This document shows positions 42,715 to 51,272 of a DNA stretch of 64,000 nt, in pieces. The DNA lies in NCBI RefSeq assembly GCF_001051995.2, contig NZ_CP014646.1, positions 1,426,001-1,490,000 on the forward strand, written 5' to 3'. The notes under the pieces were generated by a model, which saw nothing but the letters and a program-made list of their open reading frames with translations, did no database searches and was not told the origin of the DNA. The stretch's first letter is position 1; the number at the start of each line of letters is the position of its first letter. The DNA comes from Thauera humireducens (GTDB lineage Bacteria; Pseudomonadota; Gammaproteobacteria; Burkholderiales; Rhodocyclaceae). The translations under genes and the position numbers were made by a program.

Positions 42715-43212
42715 CTAGGCCACCTCCTGGATCAGTTCGCGCTTGACCTCGTAGCCGAAGGCGTCTTCCTGCTTGAGGGTGGCGCCGACGGCGTGGAGGG
42801 TTTCGATCGGCAGGTTCTTCATCGCCTCCTTGTCGCACTCCTCCTTGATGCGGATGCAGCCGGTGAGGCCGAAGTCCTTTAGGGCCTGGAGGGTGTTGCC
42901 GAGGTTCTTGATGACGATGCGGGTCGAGAGGCGGAAACCGACGCTGCCGAAGGTGAGCTCCTTGGTCTTGGCCTTGATGAACTCGCCGCGGTTGGCTTCG
43001 GCGTACTGCTGCATGGCCAGCTCGAGGCCGGCCTTCTTGCTCTGCAGGGGTTCGGCCTCGGCCTTGGTGGCGGCCTTGATGGCGTCGATCTGTTCCTGCT
43101 GGGCGGTTTCGAGGATGGCCAGTTCGCGGTCGACTTCGGCGATGGCCTTGAGGCAGGCGTCGACGTCGGACCAGGATTCGAGGGTGGTGGCGGAAAGGCG
43201 TTTGCGGGCCAT
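42715..43212 (-). CDS. gam: Mu Gam-like host-nuclease inhibitor
   Basis: The 165-residue helical protein (MARKRLSATTLESWSDVDACLKAIAEVDRELAILE...) with the conserved TKELTFGSVGFRLSTRIVIKN and LPIETLHAVGATLKQEDAFGYEVKRE matches the Mu Gam family, a Ku-like double-strand end binder that shields phage DNA from RecBCD. The long coiled-coil N-terminus is typical. It sits in the early operon as in Mu-like phages. Confidence 0.9.
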   Translation of the reverse strand: MARKRLSATTLESWSDVDACLKAIAEVDRELAILETAQQEQIDAIKAATKAEAEPLQSKKAGLELAMQQYAEANRGEFIKAKTKELTFGSVGFRLSTRIVIKNLGNTLQALKDFGLTGCIRIKEECDKEAMKNLPIETLHAVGATLKQEDAFGYEVKRELIQEVA

Positions 43213-43215
43213 GGA

Positions 43216-43653
43216 TCAGTGCTCCGTGCGGGGGGATTGGGTTTGCGTGCGCATCGCGTTGAGTGCTGCGATGCCGAGGTCGGTGATGCGGTAAGAGCCG
43301 ATGCGGCCGGTGCCGACGGGCAGGCCTGCGCGGCCCGGGATCTCGTAGGACAGCCAGCCGCGCTGGCGCATGTCGTCGGCCAGGTGATAGACGGCGTTGC
43401 GGCTGATGTGCCGGTCGACGCCGTCGGCTTCTGCGGCCACGATGCCCTCGCGCAGCTGGCGCACCGTGAGGTAGGCGCGCGGCTCGAGCAGCTCGAGAAT
43501 GCAGCGGCGGTGAAGGGCTGCGCGCTTGACCGCCGGGTTGTTGGCGGAGGTGTCGCGGCCGACGCGGACGCAGGACTCGATGAACTGCTCAGCCGCGGCG
43601 GCGGCGATGGCCTGAACCTGCTCAGCCATGCTGGGGATGGCAGCGGTGTTCAT
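43216..43653 (-). CDS. Hypothetical winged-helix-like phage protein
   Basis: This 145-residue protein has a helical N-terminus and a central segment (YLTVRQLREGIVAAEADGVDRHISRNAVYHLADDMRQRGWLSYEIPG) that looks like a winged helix, ending in GSYRITDLGIAAL. It probably binds DNA, but the family is not one I can name. The stop is 3 bp before gam and its start overlaps the next gene. Confidence 0.65.
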   Translation of the reverse strand: MNTAAIPSMAEQVQAIAAAAAEQFIESCVRVGRDTSANNPAVKRAALHRRCILELLEPRAYLTVRQLREGIVAAEADGVDRHISRNAVYHLADDMRQRGWLSYEIPGRAGLPVGTGRIGSYRITDLGIAALNAMRTQTQSPRTEH

Positions 43654-44594
43654 GCGCGCGGCTCCTGTGCAAGGGGCATGGCACCAGGCACGCCAAGCAG
43701 CCGTGCCAGGCGAGCGGTGTCCGCGCCAGTGAGCTGCACCAGGTCGTCGCCGTCGTAGATCGACAGGCGGCCGTCATCCCACAGGGAGAACTCAATGAAG
43801 CGCGATCCACGCTTCTGAGGCCCGACGAGTTTTCGGATGGCGCTTGCGTTGCTGCGGCACACGTCCCGGCGTACGTCGATACCCGGTTCGGGTGCGGCTT
43901 CCGCGACCGCTCCGGCGTCGGCATCGGCGCCGATCGCAGCCTCGTCGACGACGCGCGGGTCATAGACCACGTCGGCCCGCTGCCCTTCCTTCCGGCCGCG
44001 TGCAACGCTGTTCGTCTTGATGGTGTCGATGAGGTAGCTGGTAGCCGCTGTCGAGAGCCCAAGCGCGTTGGCGATGTCCTTCACGGTCATGCCCTCGCTC
44101 ATTGGCTTGCCGCGCACCAGGTCGGCAATCTGCTGGCGGTTGAGGTCGGCTTCAATGCGGGTATGGCTTGCGGGCGTTGCCTTCATGGCGGGCTCCTTGG
44201 GATGGGTGATGCGGCGCAGGTCGGGGCGCGGGTCGCGCTCCGGGTCGGCCGCTTGCGGAAAACGGGGCGGCGTGGTGTGGCTGGGGTGGATGGAGAAATG
44301 GCCGCGGGCGTTGAGGTCCTTCCAGGTGTCGTTGCGCGGTGGCAGGCACGTCGGCCAGATCGCCAGCCACGGCTCCGGGTCCTGGCCGCGCTTGATGAGC
44401 GCGGTGTTGATGCGCGCGTCGCGCTTCATCTGCTCGAGTGCCTTCCAGAAGGCGGCCTCGTCGCCGCCGACTTGCGCAGCCAGGTCGGGCGCACGTGCGG
44501 GGCGCTTGCTGTCGTTGCTGGCGATGAGCGTGGCGATCTGCTGCATCAGGGCCGCGTCGGGCGGGGCGGCGTGGGCTTCGGCGGCTGCGATCAT
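43650..44594 (-). CDS. Hypothetical phage early protein with central helix-turn-helix
   Basis: The 314-residue frame has a helical N-terminal part (about 1-90), a Pro-rich linker, a helix-turn-helix (GMTVKDIANALGLSTAATSYLIDTIKTNSVARG, about residue 165) and a C-terminal domain (LVGPQKRGSRFIEFSLWDDGRLSIYDGDDLVQLTGADTARLARLLG). An internal ATG at MKATPASHTRIEADLN (about residue 137) could start a shorter product. Function unknown, probably regulatory. Confidence 0.6.
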   Translation of the reverse strand: MIAAAEAHAAPPDAALMQQIATLIASNDSKRPARAPDLAAQVGGDEAAFWKALEQMKRDARINTALIKRGQDPEPWLAIWPTCLPPRNDTWKDLNARGHFSIHPSHTTPPRFPQAADPERDPRPDLRRITHPKEPAMKATPASHTRIEADLNRQQIADLVRGKPMSEGMTVKDIANALGLSTAATSYLIDTIKTNSVARGRKEGQRADVVYDPRVVDEAAIGADADAGAVAEAAPEPGIDVRRDVCRSNASAIRKLVGPQKRGSRFIEFSLWDDGRLSIYDGDDLVQLTGADTARLARLLGVPGAMPLAQEPRA

Positions 44595-44857
44595 TGGCGC
44601 ACCTCTTGCGGCACTGGCGCCGCCATGGCGTGGGCGGTGTAGATCGCTGCGACGGCATCCGGGTCGGGCTGCAGGCCGCAGGCGATGCGCACGGTTTCGA
44701 CCTCGCGCAGCAGCTCGCCGTAGGTGTCGGCCCAGTGGTCGATCTCGGCGCGGGCGGCGTGCGTCGTGACCAGCACGCCCAGGCCGAAGGCGATAACAAC
44801 CGGCAGCACCTTGGACTCGACGAACTCAGCATTGAGGAAGTGGGCGGGCGTTTTCAT
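44591..44857 (-). CDS. Small membrane-anchored phage protein
   Basis: Eighty-eight residues with one hydrophobic segment (KVLPVVIAFGLGVLVTTHAARA) near the N-terminus, which could be a membrane anchor or signal peptide. Overlaps both neighbours by 4 bp in the early operon. No family recognised. Confidence 0.55.
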   Translation of the reverse strand: MKTPAHFLNAEFVESKVLPVVIAFGLGVLVTTHAARAEIDHWADTYGELLREVETVRIACGLQPDPDAVAAIYTAHAMAAPVPQEVRQ

Positions 44858-45069
44858 AGTCCGAGCGCCTCCCCGAGCTGCACGGTCAGCGCGAGCGCAG
44901 CGGCTTCAGAAAGACGCAGGTGGCCAATGCGGCGCGGTGTGCTGCACCCGCTCACCAGTTGAACCACCAGGCTGATGTCGCCATCGTCCATCTCGCCGGC
45001 CGTGATCGCCACGCGGGCGCCACGATCGACGAGGTTCAGCGCCATCTCGATTTCGTGTTGCGTGGCCAT
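44854..45069 (-). CDS. Hypothetical phage early protein, 71 residues
   Basis: Start taken at the ATG at 45069 (MATQHEIEMALNLVDRGARVAI), one base after the ATPase stop, giving a small acidic protein ending LTVQLGEALGL. No recognisable domain; supported by tight packing in the operon. Confidence 0.55.
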   Translation of the reverse strand: MATQHEIEMALNLVDRGARVAITAGEMDDGDISLVVQLVSGCSTPRRIGHLRLSEAAALALTVQLGEALGL

Positions 45070-45070
45070 G

Positions 45071-46351
45071 TCACACCCCCTTGATGATGTCGGCGGTGAC
45101 ACGGGGAGCGCCATGCGCCGCCGCCTCGTTCATGGCCTTGGTGACCAGGGCGTGAAGATTCAGCGGGTAGGCGAGGCTCATGACCTCGTTGCCATTCTTG
45201 CCGCGCACAGGTCGGTTCAGCTTGCTGTGCATGCGAATGCCATCGATAGCGAGGGGGTCAAAAACCTGCGACAGATCAGCGCCGATCCGTCGAAACTTAA
45301 AGTTCAGGTATTCGGCTATCTGATTGTCCAGCGGAAGAAGTTTTACAACCTCGCACCGGCGGATGACTTCACGCGCTTCGAAGTAACGGCGCTCGTCGAG
45401 CTTTTCCTGCAGTTCTGGCTGTCCGATCAGGACAATCGAAATGAGCTTCTTATGACCGTCCTCAAGCTCCCAAATGGTCTTGAGTTGCTTCAGCGTCTTG
45501 ATCTGCAGGTTGTGAGCCTCTTCGATTATGAGCATGTGCGTCTGGCCGAGCCTGGACGACAATAGGAGCGCTTCCTCGACTTGCCCATCCAGCTCCTCGA
45601 CGTTCCTGCGAGGCTTTTCATGCGGGTTGACGGCTTTCAGAATCGAAATCGAAAGGTGTGTCGAAGTGATCAACTCCTTATTGCGCGTCTTAGGTTGGAT
45701 GACGACCGTAGGGAGCCCTTCGCGGTCAATGCGGTCCAGGGTGTCTCGGCGCAACGTAGTCTTGCCGCTACCAGATTCACCGATGACGGCAATAAACCAA
45801 CCAGGCGTCTTAGCCGCTTGGAACATCGCTTCGCGCACATACCTCTGATCCGCGGACATGAACAGATCGTCCGGTCCGTGCACGTCATTGATGAACGGGT
45901 CTCTGAATAGGCCAAAGTGGCGTAGCGTTTGCGGAGAAAGCATCTCGGGCTCGATCTCAAATGCGTTGTCGTTGGGCTTGCGGCTGCTGCGGTCTTCACC
46001 GATGCGGGTGTTCAGTGGCTTGGTGCTGTGGTGGCGGACGAGGTCCTCGTCCCAGATCTCGGCAATCTCCTCGGCGGACACCCCGCGCTCGGCGAGAAAG
46101 TCCTCGATCGCGGCCGTGATCTGGTCCCACGGCGTGTGGCTGGGGCGCCAGCCACGGTTGAGCAACAAGGTGAAGGCGCTGCGGCTCAGCGGCTGCCCGG
46201 CTCGGCTGCCCCCGGCTTGAATCAGCCGGGCGCTTACCTCGTCGTGGCGGATGCCGTGTCGCAACAGCGTTGCCTTCAGCCGGATCGGCGTCGGCGCGGG
46301 CTGGTCGGCGAGCGTGCTGCCCGTTCCCTTGCCCCTCTGTCTGGCTTCCAT
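45071..46351 (-). CDS. AAA+ ATPase, MuB/ExeA-like transposition partner
   Basis: From the ATG at 46351 this is 426 residues. A helix-turn-helix-like N-terminus (IRLKATLLRHGIRHDEVSARLIQAGG) is followed by an ExeA-type ATPase with Walker A VIGESGSGKTTLRRD, Walker B MLIIEEAHNL and sensor SIVLIGQPELQEKL. Such ATPases deliver target DNA to the transposase and give target immunity (MuB, TnsC, IstB-like). It lies directly after the transposase gene, which fixes the role. Confidence 0.9.
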   Translation of the reverse strand: MEARQRGKGTGSTLADQPAPTPIRLKATLLRHGIRHDEVSARLIQAGGSRAGQPLSRSAFTLLLNRGWRPSHTPWDQITAAIEDFLAERGVSAEEIAEIWDEDLVRHHSTKPLNTRIGEDRSSRKPNDNAFEIEPEMLSPQTLRHFGLFRDPFINDVHGPDDLFMSADQRYVREAMFQAAKTPGWFIAVIGESGSGKTTLRRDTLDRIDREGLPTVVIQPKTRNKELITSTHLSISILKAVNPHEKPRRNVEELDGQVEEALLLSSRLGQTHMLIIEEAHNLQIKTLKQLKTIWELEDGHKKLISIVLIGQPELQEKLDERRYFEAREVIRRCEVVKLLPLDNQIAEYLNFKFRRIGADLSQVFDPLAIDGIRMHSKLNRPVRGKNGNEVMSLAYPLNLHALVTKAMNEAAAHGAPRVTADIIKGV

Positions 46352-46462
46352 GGTTAAATCCTCAGTGCTGTTGATGCTGTTGCTGCATCGGGCTTTGCAG
46401 TTCGCGCTGCGCTGCCCACCTCTCGGCCTGGTGTGTTGGCGCACACCGGGCCGAATCCTTTT

Positions 46463-48235
46463 TCAGCCCACCGCCTGCAGGCGCGGGGCTTGGTTGGTGC
46501 CACGCAAGGTGGCGACAACGTTGTCGAGCTCGGCCTCGGGGACACCGTCCGGGTACTGGGCGACCAGCCAGGGGTGCAGATCTGGGCGCTCGATGCCGCG
46601 GCTTCGAAGCGCCTTGGCGGCTTCGAAGTGGGTCAGCGGCGGGGCTTCGAAAAGCGGCGCGGCCACGTTGATGTCGGTACCCCTGCGCGGCAGCGCGGCC
46701 GGGATCTCGATGTGCTCGAGGTGGCGGACCGCATCGACCATGCCACCCATCAGCGCAGCATTGCTGCGGCGCGCCTTGTCCATCTGGTCGGCAGTCATGC
46801 CCGGGAACAGCAGGCCGTCGAGCGCCTTGCCGGCGCGGTCGGCGTCGGAGTCGGGGCGGCGGGCGTAGGTCTCGCCGATGACCGGCGCCGACAGCGGGCG
46901 GCCGTATGCGTCGAGGTCCTGCGCCTCGGGCTCGAGGCGATACACGAGGTCCTCACCGTCAAAGCGCGGCACGCGCAGGCTGATGGCGCAGTCGCCGAAG
47001 AGCAGCGGCGAGATCTCGAGCGTGTCGCCTCCGCACACGCCGGCCAGCCCGGCCACGTTGTAGATGCGGCTGCCGCCGGCGCGCGGGTGGGCAAAGGTGA
47101 TCGTGAGATCGCGCGCCACCTTGCGGGTAACGGTCTTGCCTTCCAGGAAGGCTTGGCACACCTCGAACGGGGGCAGGATGCGCAGCTCGTCCTGGCGGAT
47201 CTTCATCCACAGGTCGTAGCGCGAAACCGGCTCCATGCCGTTGCGGCGCAGGCGGGTGTCCTGATGCGGGATGGCGTTGGCGTTGTAGGCCTCGGCCCAG
47301 GCAGACGCGGCGGCGTTCAGCTCTTCGACGTTATGCACCGGGTCGAAGCGCAGGCGGCTCTCGAACTGGGTTTCGACCAGGTTGTTGCCGCCTTCGACGC
47401 CGCCCTTGGCGCGGGCATTGCCAGGGGCGTGGGTGATGCTCTGCACCTCGAGCGCGCGCAGCACGTTCTGCACTGCGCTGGCCGTGTTGGCGCTACCCTT
47501 GTCCCACATCAACACCTTCGGCACGCCATGGAAGCGGCGGCCGGGCTGCTGGCCCCATGCGTGCATCAGGAACTTGAACAGGTTCAGCGGGCTCTCGCCG
47601 GCTGCGGTCACGTACCAGGGCAGAACCAGCCCGCTGGCGTGGTCGTACATCACATAGCGCCAGCACTTGAACTGCACCTTGGCCAGGCGGTCGAGCTTGT
47701 TCTTGTAGAACTCGTCGTCGCGGATGATCTTCTGCTCGCCGCGCATGTAGTACACCAGGCACAGCGACGGATCGACCTGGTGCACATGGTTGGGGTGGAG
47801 GCTGCGCAGCTGCACGGGCGCGTGGCTCTCGGCCTGCTGGCGGACGTTGAGGCGACGTGCCCGCGTGAGGCGATTGAGCTGGCGCGTCGAGACGACGATC
47901 TCCTGCCCGTTGTTGGCGGCGATGCTGGCGGCGACCGGGGTGAACATGGTCTGCTTGCCATTGGCGCGCACGCTGCCGCGCTGCATGGCCGCGACCATCG
48001 CGAGGGCGTCTTCACCCTGGCGGGTGCGGCCCTTGTCGGCGCGCGTCTTGCGGCCGCTAGTCCAGCCGGCCTGGCGCTCCAGCTCGGCGTAGAGCTTGCC
48101 GGTGCTCCAGCCGTAGAGGGCGCAGGCTTCGGCAAGTAGCGCGCCCTTGCCACCGTGTTGGGCGGCTTCGAGCCGGCGCGCAAGCTCGCACAGGTATTCG
48201 CGCGTTGCGTGGGTGGGTTTGGGCGCGGTGGCCAT
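46463..48235 (-). CDS. DDE transposase of the BcepMu / Tn552-like group
   Basis: From the ATG at 48235 this is 590 residues. The rve-type core has D155 (HQVDPSLCL), D245 (LMWDKGSAN) and E281 (GGVEGGNN), a D-90-D-35-E layout. N-terminal helix-turn-helix regions would bind the phage ends; the C-terminal beta region (HPRAGGSRIYNVAGL) resembles the Mu transposase C-terminal domain. It performs integration and replicative transposition. Its sequence style is closer to Tn552/IS1604-type integrases than to MuA, as reported for BcepMu. Confidence 0.9.
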   Translation of the reverse strand: MATAPKPTHATREYLCELARRLEAAQHGGKGALLAEACALYGWSTGKLYAELERQAGWTSGRKTRADKGRTRQGEDALAMVAAMQRGSVRANGKQTMFTPVAASIAANNGQEIVVSTRQLNRLTRARRLNVRQQAESHAPVQLRSLHPNHVHQVDPSLCLVYYMRGEQKIIRDDEFYKNKLDRLAKVQFKCWRYVMYDHASGLVLPWYVTAAGESPLNLFKFLMHAWGQQPGRRFHGVPKVLMWDKGSANTASAVQNVLRALEVQSITHAPGNARAKGGVEGGNNLVETQFESRLRFDPVHNVEELNAAASAWAEAYNANAIPHQDTRLRRNGMEPVSRYDLWMKIRQDELRILPPFEVCQAFLEGKTVTRKVARDLTITFAHPRAGGSRIYNVAGLAGVCGGDTLEISPLLFGDCAISLRVPRFDGEDLVYRLEPEAQDLDAYGRPLSAPVIGETYARRPDSDADRAGKALDGLLFPGMTADQMDKARRSNAALMGGMVDAVRHLEHIEIPAALPRRGTDINVAAPLFEAPPLTHFEAAKALRSRGIERPDLHPWLVAQYPDGVPEAELDNVVATLRGTNQAPRLQAVG

Positions 48236-48245
48236 GATGATGTCC

Positions 48246-49220
48246 TCAGGCCTCTTCGACGACGGCTTCGGCGTCACCCTCGATCTGGGCGGCTTCGAAC
48301 AGGTCGAGATTGCGGTTGTCGAGCTCTGCTGCCCAGCCAGCCAGCGTGGCCTCGTAGTGGTCGCGCAGCTCGGCAAACTGCTGGGTGAGGCGCTTCAGGC
48401 GGTCACCGAAGAGCACGGCGAACTGGCGCAGGATCAGGCGCTCTTGCTCAGCGTCGTCACCCCACTGGGTGTCCTCGTCGAGGATGGAGCCATGGAACAG
48501 GTTGATCTGCGCAACGCCTTGGTCGAGCTGGTCGAAGTGGGCGGCGATGGCGCCTTTGAACTTCCCGACCTTCTCATCCCAAGGCGATACACCGAGCTTG
48601 ACCGTGGTGAGCTCGTCGATCTTGGCGTTCTTGTCCTGCAGCAGGCGCTGGGTGGCCTCGTCCTTCTGGCGCAGTTCGCGCAGTTTGGCGCGAAGCTCCT
48701 TGACGCTCATGGTGGCGACGTCGTCGAGCTTGAGTTCGCCGGTCTGGCCTTCGAGTGCGAGCTCGTCTATCTGTTCGTCATCAAGAACAAGCATCTCGAA
48801 GAGCTTGGTCTGAGAGCCGATCGCCGCCTCCAAATGTCTCGTCGACGAGACATTCGAGAACTTCGTAGCTGCCTGCATGAACTTCGCAGCAACCTTTCGA
48901 TCGAGGCCGATCACGTCAAGGCGTGCAAGGAATTGTCCGTGCGGGCAGGCCTCTTTCAGGACAGACAGGCCGCGGCCAACCTCAAGGCAGGCCTCGACGC
49001 TGCGCCGCATGTTGGCGGCGATGTCGCGCTGGATCAGGTCGGGGTCGATCGCGTCGCCGGGCAACTGGTAGCCGACGCGCAGCGCCACTGCGCGGACGCG
49101 GGCGTTCTGCTGCTGGTCGGCGATGCTCAGGGTGGTGAGGGCTTGCGCGTCCTCGGCATAGGCCTCGGGGGCAATCTCAGGCGTCTCGTGGATGACGGGC
49201 GTGTGTGCGGTGCGGGCCAT
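48246..49220 (-). CDS. DUF3102 family phage protein
   Basis: The 324-residue protein has a DUF3102-like core (MRRSVEACLEVGRGLSVLKEACPHGQFLARLDVIGLDRKVAAKFMQAATKF) followed by a coiled coil (MSVKELRAKLRELRQKDEATQRLLQDKNAKIDEL). The family is common in Mu-like phages upstream of the transposase, with no known function. It may bind DNA or the transposase complex. Confidence 0.75.
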   Translation of the reverse strand: MARTAHTPVIHETPEIAPEAYAEDAQALTTLSIADQQQNARVRAVALRVGYQLPGDAIDPDLIQRDIAANMRRSVEACLEVGRGLSVLKEACPHGQFLARLDVIGLDRKVAAKFMQAATKFSNVSSTRHLEAAIGSQTKLFEMLVLDDEQIDELALEGQTGELKLDDVATMSVKELRAKLRELRQKDEATQRLLQDKNAKIDELTTVKLGVSPWDEKVGKFKGAIAAHFDQLDQGVAQINLFHGSILDEDTQWGDDAEQERLILRQFAVLFGDRLKRLTQQFAELRDHYEATLAGWAAELDNRNLDLFEAAQIEGDAEAVVEEA

Positions 49221-49235
49221 GGTTAAGATCCTTGA

Positions 49236-49547
49236 TCAGGGAAGACGGGTGTAGCGGTTGGAGACTTCGTCGAGGCGGGCGCGGGCGCGGCTGAGGTCTT
49301 GCGAGAAGGCGAGCGCGATCTGCACGACCTTCGGGCCGAGGCGCCAGCGGCCGGTCTCTTCGATCTTCTCGACGAAGCCTTCCTGCTTGAGGTTGGCCAG
49401 CAGGCGGGTGATGTTGCTCGGCGAGGCCTCGACCGCCTTGGCCAACTCGCCGGGGGCAAGGCCATTCACGGTGTGGCCGGCGAGTACCACGATGGCGCGG
49501 CAGGCGCGACGCAGTTGGTCGCTGGTGCCGTATTTCTCGGGGCTCAT
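49236..49547 (-). CDS. Small IclR-type winged-helix protein
   Basis: One hundred and three residues with LAPGELAKAVEASPSNITRLLANLKQEGFVEKIEETGRWRLGPKVVQIAL, a good match to the DNA-binding half of IclR regulators, and no effector domain. It is probably an early transcription regulator of the phage. It overlaps the next gene by 4 bp. Confidence 0.78.
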   Translation of the reverse strand: MSPEKYGTSDQLRRACRAIVVLAGHTVNGLAPGELAKAVEASPSNITRLLANLKQEGFVEKIEETGRWRLGPKVVQIALAFSQDLSRARARLDEVSNRYTRLP

Positions 49548-49765
49548 TCGGGCAGCTCCTCGTCGGTGGCGCTCATTGCCGACTCCAGCAGGCCGTCGAT
49601 CAGGTTCTGCAGCGTGGTGGCGTGCGCGATGGCGTCGAAGCTGTGGAAGGGGCTGTCAGCGTCGGCCTGCATGCGGGTGGCTACATCGGCCGCACTCTCG
49701 GCGTTGAGGGTGTAGGCGTGCAGGCGGCGGACGGCTTCCTTGGCCTGCTGGAAATCGGTGCTCAT
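49544..49765 (-). CDS. Hypothetical phage early protein, 73 residues
   Basis: From the ATG at 49765 (MSTDFQQAKEAVRRLHAYTLNAE) a small helical acidic protein ending SATDEELPE. No family recognised; overlaps both neighbours. Confidence 0.55.
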   Translation of the reverse strand: MSTDFQQAKEAVRRLHAYTLNAESAADVATRMQADADSPFHSFDAIAHATTLQNLIDGLLESAMSATDEELPE

Positions 49766-50229
49766 CAGTTCAGCTCCAGTTCGGGTTGATCGTTCTTGCG
49801 CACGTTCTCGCGGTGCCACGCGAGCACCTCGAGGCCGCCAGTAATCGCAGCGATGCAGCCGTCGCGGTCGAGCCGGCCAGCGTGGAAGTCGAGCAGCGCG
49901 CCCACTGCGGCGTTGAGCGTGGTCTGCAGTTGCTGCACGTCTGCCGCCTGGATGGCGTGGCCGGTGGGGATGTCGATGACCACCTTGTGCGCGGCAGCGG
50001 CGAGGTAGCGCACCACGTAGTCGCTGCGGGTGATGTGCTCCCAGGCAGCGAGCCGGTTGATGGGCATGGCGTCAGTTTCGAGCCACTTGTAGAGCGTGGC
50101 CGGGGTGGTGGCCATGAGCTCGGCAAGGCGTTCAACGTTGAGGCGGTAGCGCGCTAAGGCATGCGCCTTGTCGGCTTCGAAGGCCGCGCGCAGGCTGGTG
50201 GGCAGGGGTTTCGAATGGCTGCGGCTCAT
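49765..50229 (-). CDS. Hypothetical phage protein with an HTH-like segment
   Basis: The 154-residue protein contains YRLNVERLAELMATTPATLYKWLETDAMPINRLAAWEHI, which looks like a helix-turn-helix, followed by helices (VQQLQTTLNAAVGALLDFHAGRLDRDGCIAAITGGLEVLAWHRENV). Homologues in Mu-like prophages are common but uncharacterised as far as I know. It may act with the repressor switch. Confidence 0.65.
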   Translation of the reverse strand: MSRSHSKPLPTSLRAAFEADKAHALARYRLNVERLAELMATTPATLYKWLETDAMPINRLAAWEHITRSDYVVRYLAAAAHKVVIDIPTGHAIQAADVQQLQTTLNAAVGALLDFHAGRLDRDGCIAAITGGLEVLAWHRENVRKNDQPELELN

Positions 50230-50310
50230 TGGCTATGACCTTGGTGATAGGCGGGTGAGTTGGTCGAAAAGAAAAAGCGTTTGGAATAGGCGAAAATGCG
50301 TTTTGCGGGG

Positions 50311-50520
50311 CTAAAATCGGGTCGTGCGTTGGGTGGTGGCTTGGTGACGCATGACGGCCTGCAGGGCCTGGGCCGGCGTCATGCGGTAGCGTTCGGCAAG
50401 CTGGTCGGTGGTGTGGTCGCCGGCGTCGAGCCAGACGAGGAGTTCGATCAGCGCCAGGGCGAACTCACGGGGGTCGGCGCCATGGTCGTGGAGCTGGCGG
50501 ACGAGGCTGTCGGGAGTCAT
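50311..50520 (-). CDS. Hypothetical phage early protein, 69 residues
   Basis: Small protein MTPDSLVRQLHDHGADPREFALALIELLVWLDAGDHTTDQLAERYRMTPAQALQAVMRHQ with a possible helix-turn-helix (TTDQLAERYRMTPAQALQAV). It is the second gene of the early operon. No named family. Confidence 0.55.
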   Translation of the reverse strand: MTPDSLVRQLHDHGADPREFALALIELLVWLDAGDHTTDQLAERYRMTPAQALQAVMRHQATTQRTTRF

Positions 50521-50531
50521 GGTGGCCAGCC

Positions 50532-50732
50532 TCAGGCGGCAATCTGCTCGTCAACCGGCAGGCCGAGCTTGAGGCGGATGTCGCGGCCGGTGCCGTAGTT
50601 GCCGCGGCGGATGCCGCGGATGACCTCGGAGACGTCGCGGTACTTGAAGCCGTTGGCTTCGGACCACGACTTGAGGGTGTGGCCCTGTTGGCGCAGGGCG
50701 TGCTTGATCTGGTTGGCGTTGGGGGTAGCCAT
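50532..50732 (-). CDS. Ner-like DNA-binding protein, first early gene
   Basis: From the ATG at 50732 this gives 66 residues with a helix-turn-helix (IKHALRQQGHTLKSWSEANGFKYRDVSEVIRGIRRGNYGTGRDIRLKLG) typical of small phage DNA-binding proteins that play the Ner/Cro role. Being first in the leftward operon and divergent from the repressor gene, it likely turns down repressor or early transcription after induction. Confidence 0.75.
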   Translation of the reverse strand: MATPNANQIKHALRQQGHTLKSWSEANGFKYRDVSEVIRGIRRGNYGTGRDIRLKLGLPVDEQIAA

Positions 50733-50801
50733 TTGCGTGGTCCTCCGGCTGGTGAATGACTGTGTTTGCAACGTGTGGTGCGTTGTGTGATGTGAACTTT
50801 A

Positions 50802-50838
50802 GTCCATATTACATGGACAAGGCAACATATTTATGGAC
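50802..50838. promoter_or_regulatory. Lysis-lysogeny switch: operator repeats between Ner-like and repressor genes
   Basis: GTCCAT (50802-50807) and ATGGAC (50813-50818) form an inverted repeat with a 5-bp spacer, and another ATGGAC half-site coincides with the repressor start codon (50833-50838). Candidate promoters overlap it: leftward TTGCCT...TAAAGT and rightward TTGTGT...TATTAC, each with 18-bp spacing. The half-site on the repressor start suggests autoregulation. Confidence 0.6.
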
Positions 50839-51264
50839 GTTTTTTCAGATTCGCTCGCACGACTCAAGCACCTCTTGCGCGTGAGCAAAGACGGCGAAGT
50901 CGCTGCGGCACTCGGTTTCTCGAAAACGGCTTTCTCTGAACGGAAGAAGCGGGGCTCCTTCCCGGTGGAAGAACTTCGCGCGCTCGCAAGAAGCCACCCT
51001 GAACTCGGTATTGACGTGGACTACGTGCTCACCGGGCAGCACGGTAGGGCTGACGCGCAGGCGGCGCCTGCCAATCACTGGATGCCTTTGGTGGACGTTG
51101 AACTGTTGGCAGAGGCCGTCGCGGCCGTGGAGAGGCTGCTGATGCACCGAAAGCGGGTGATCGCGCCGGAAAGAAAGGCTGAGCTCATTGCTCAGCTCTA
51201 CCAGGCGCTAGCGTCAGGCGAAGACAGCGCGGCGGTTACGCAAGCGCTTTCCAAGGTCGGATAG
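50833..51264 (+). CDS. Phage CI-type repressor without peptidase domain
   Basis: The 143-residue protein has an N-terminal helix-turn-helix of the CI/Bacteriophage repressor kind (RLKHLLRVSKDGEVAAALGFSKTAFSERKKRGSFPVEELRALARSHPELGIDVDYVLTG) and a short helical C-terminus. There is no S24 peptidase domain, so RecA-driven self-cleavage is not expected. It starts at ATG GAC inside an operator half-site with only a weak ribosome site. It should keep the prophage silent and is the first gene of a rightward lysogenic transcript. Confidence 0.85.
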   Translation: MDVFSDSLARLKHLLRVSKDGEVAAALGFSKTAFSERKKRGSFPVEELRALARSHPELGIDVDYVLTGQHGRADAQAAPANHWMPLVDVELLAEAVAAVERLLMHRKRVIAPERKAELIAQLYQALASGEDSAAVTQALSKVG

Positions 51265-51272
51265 GAGCCGGG

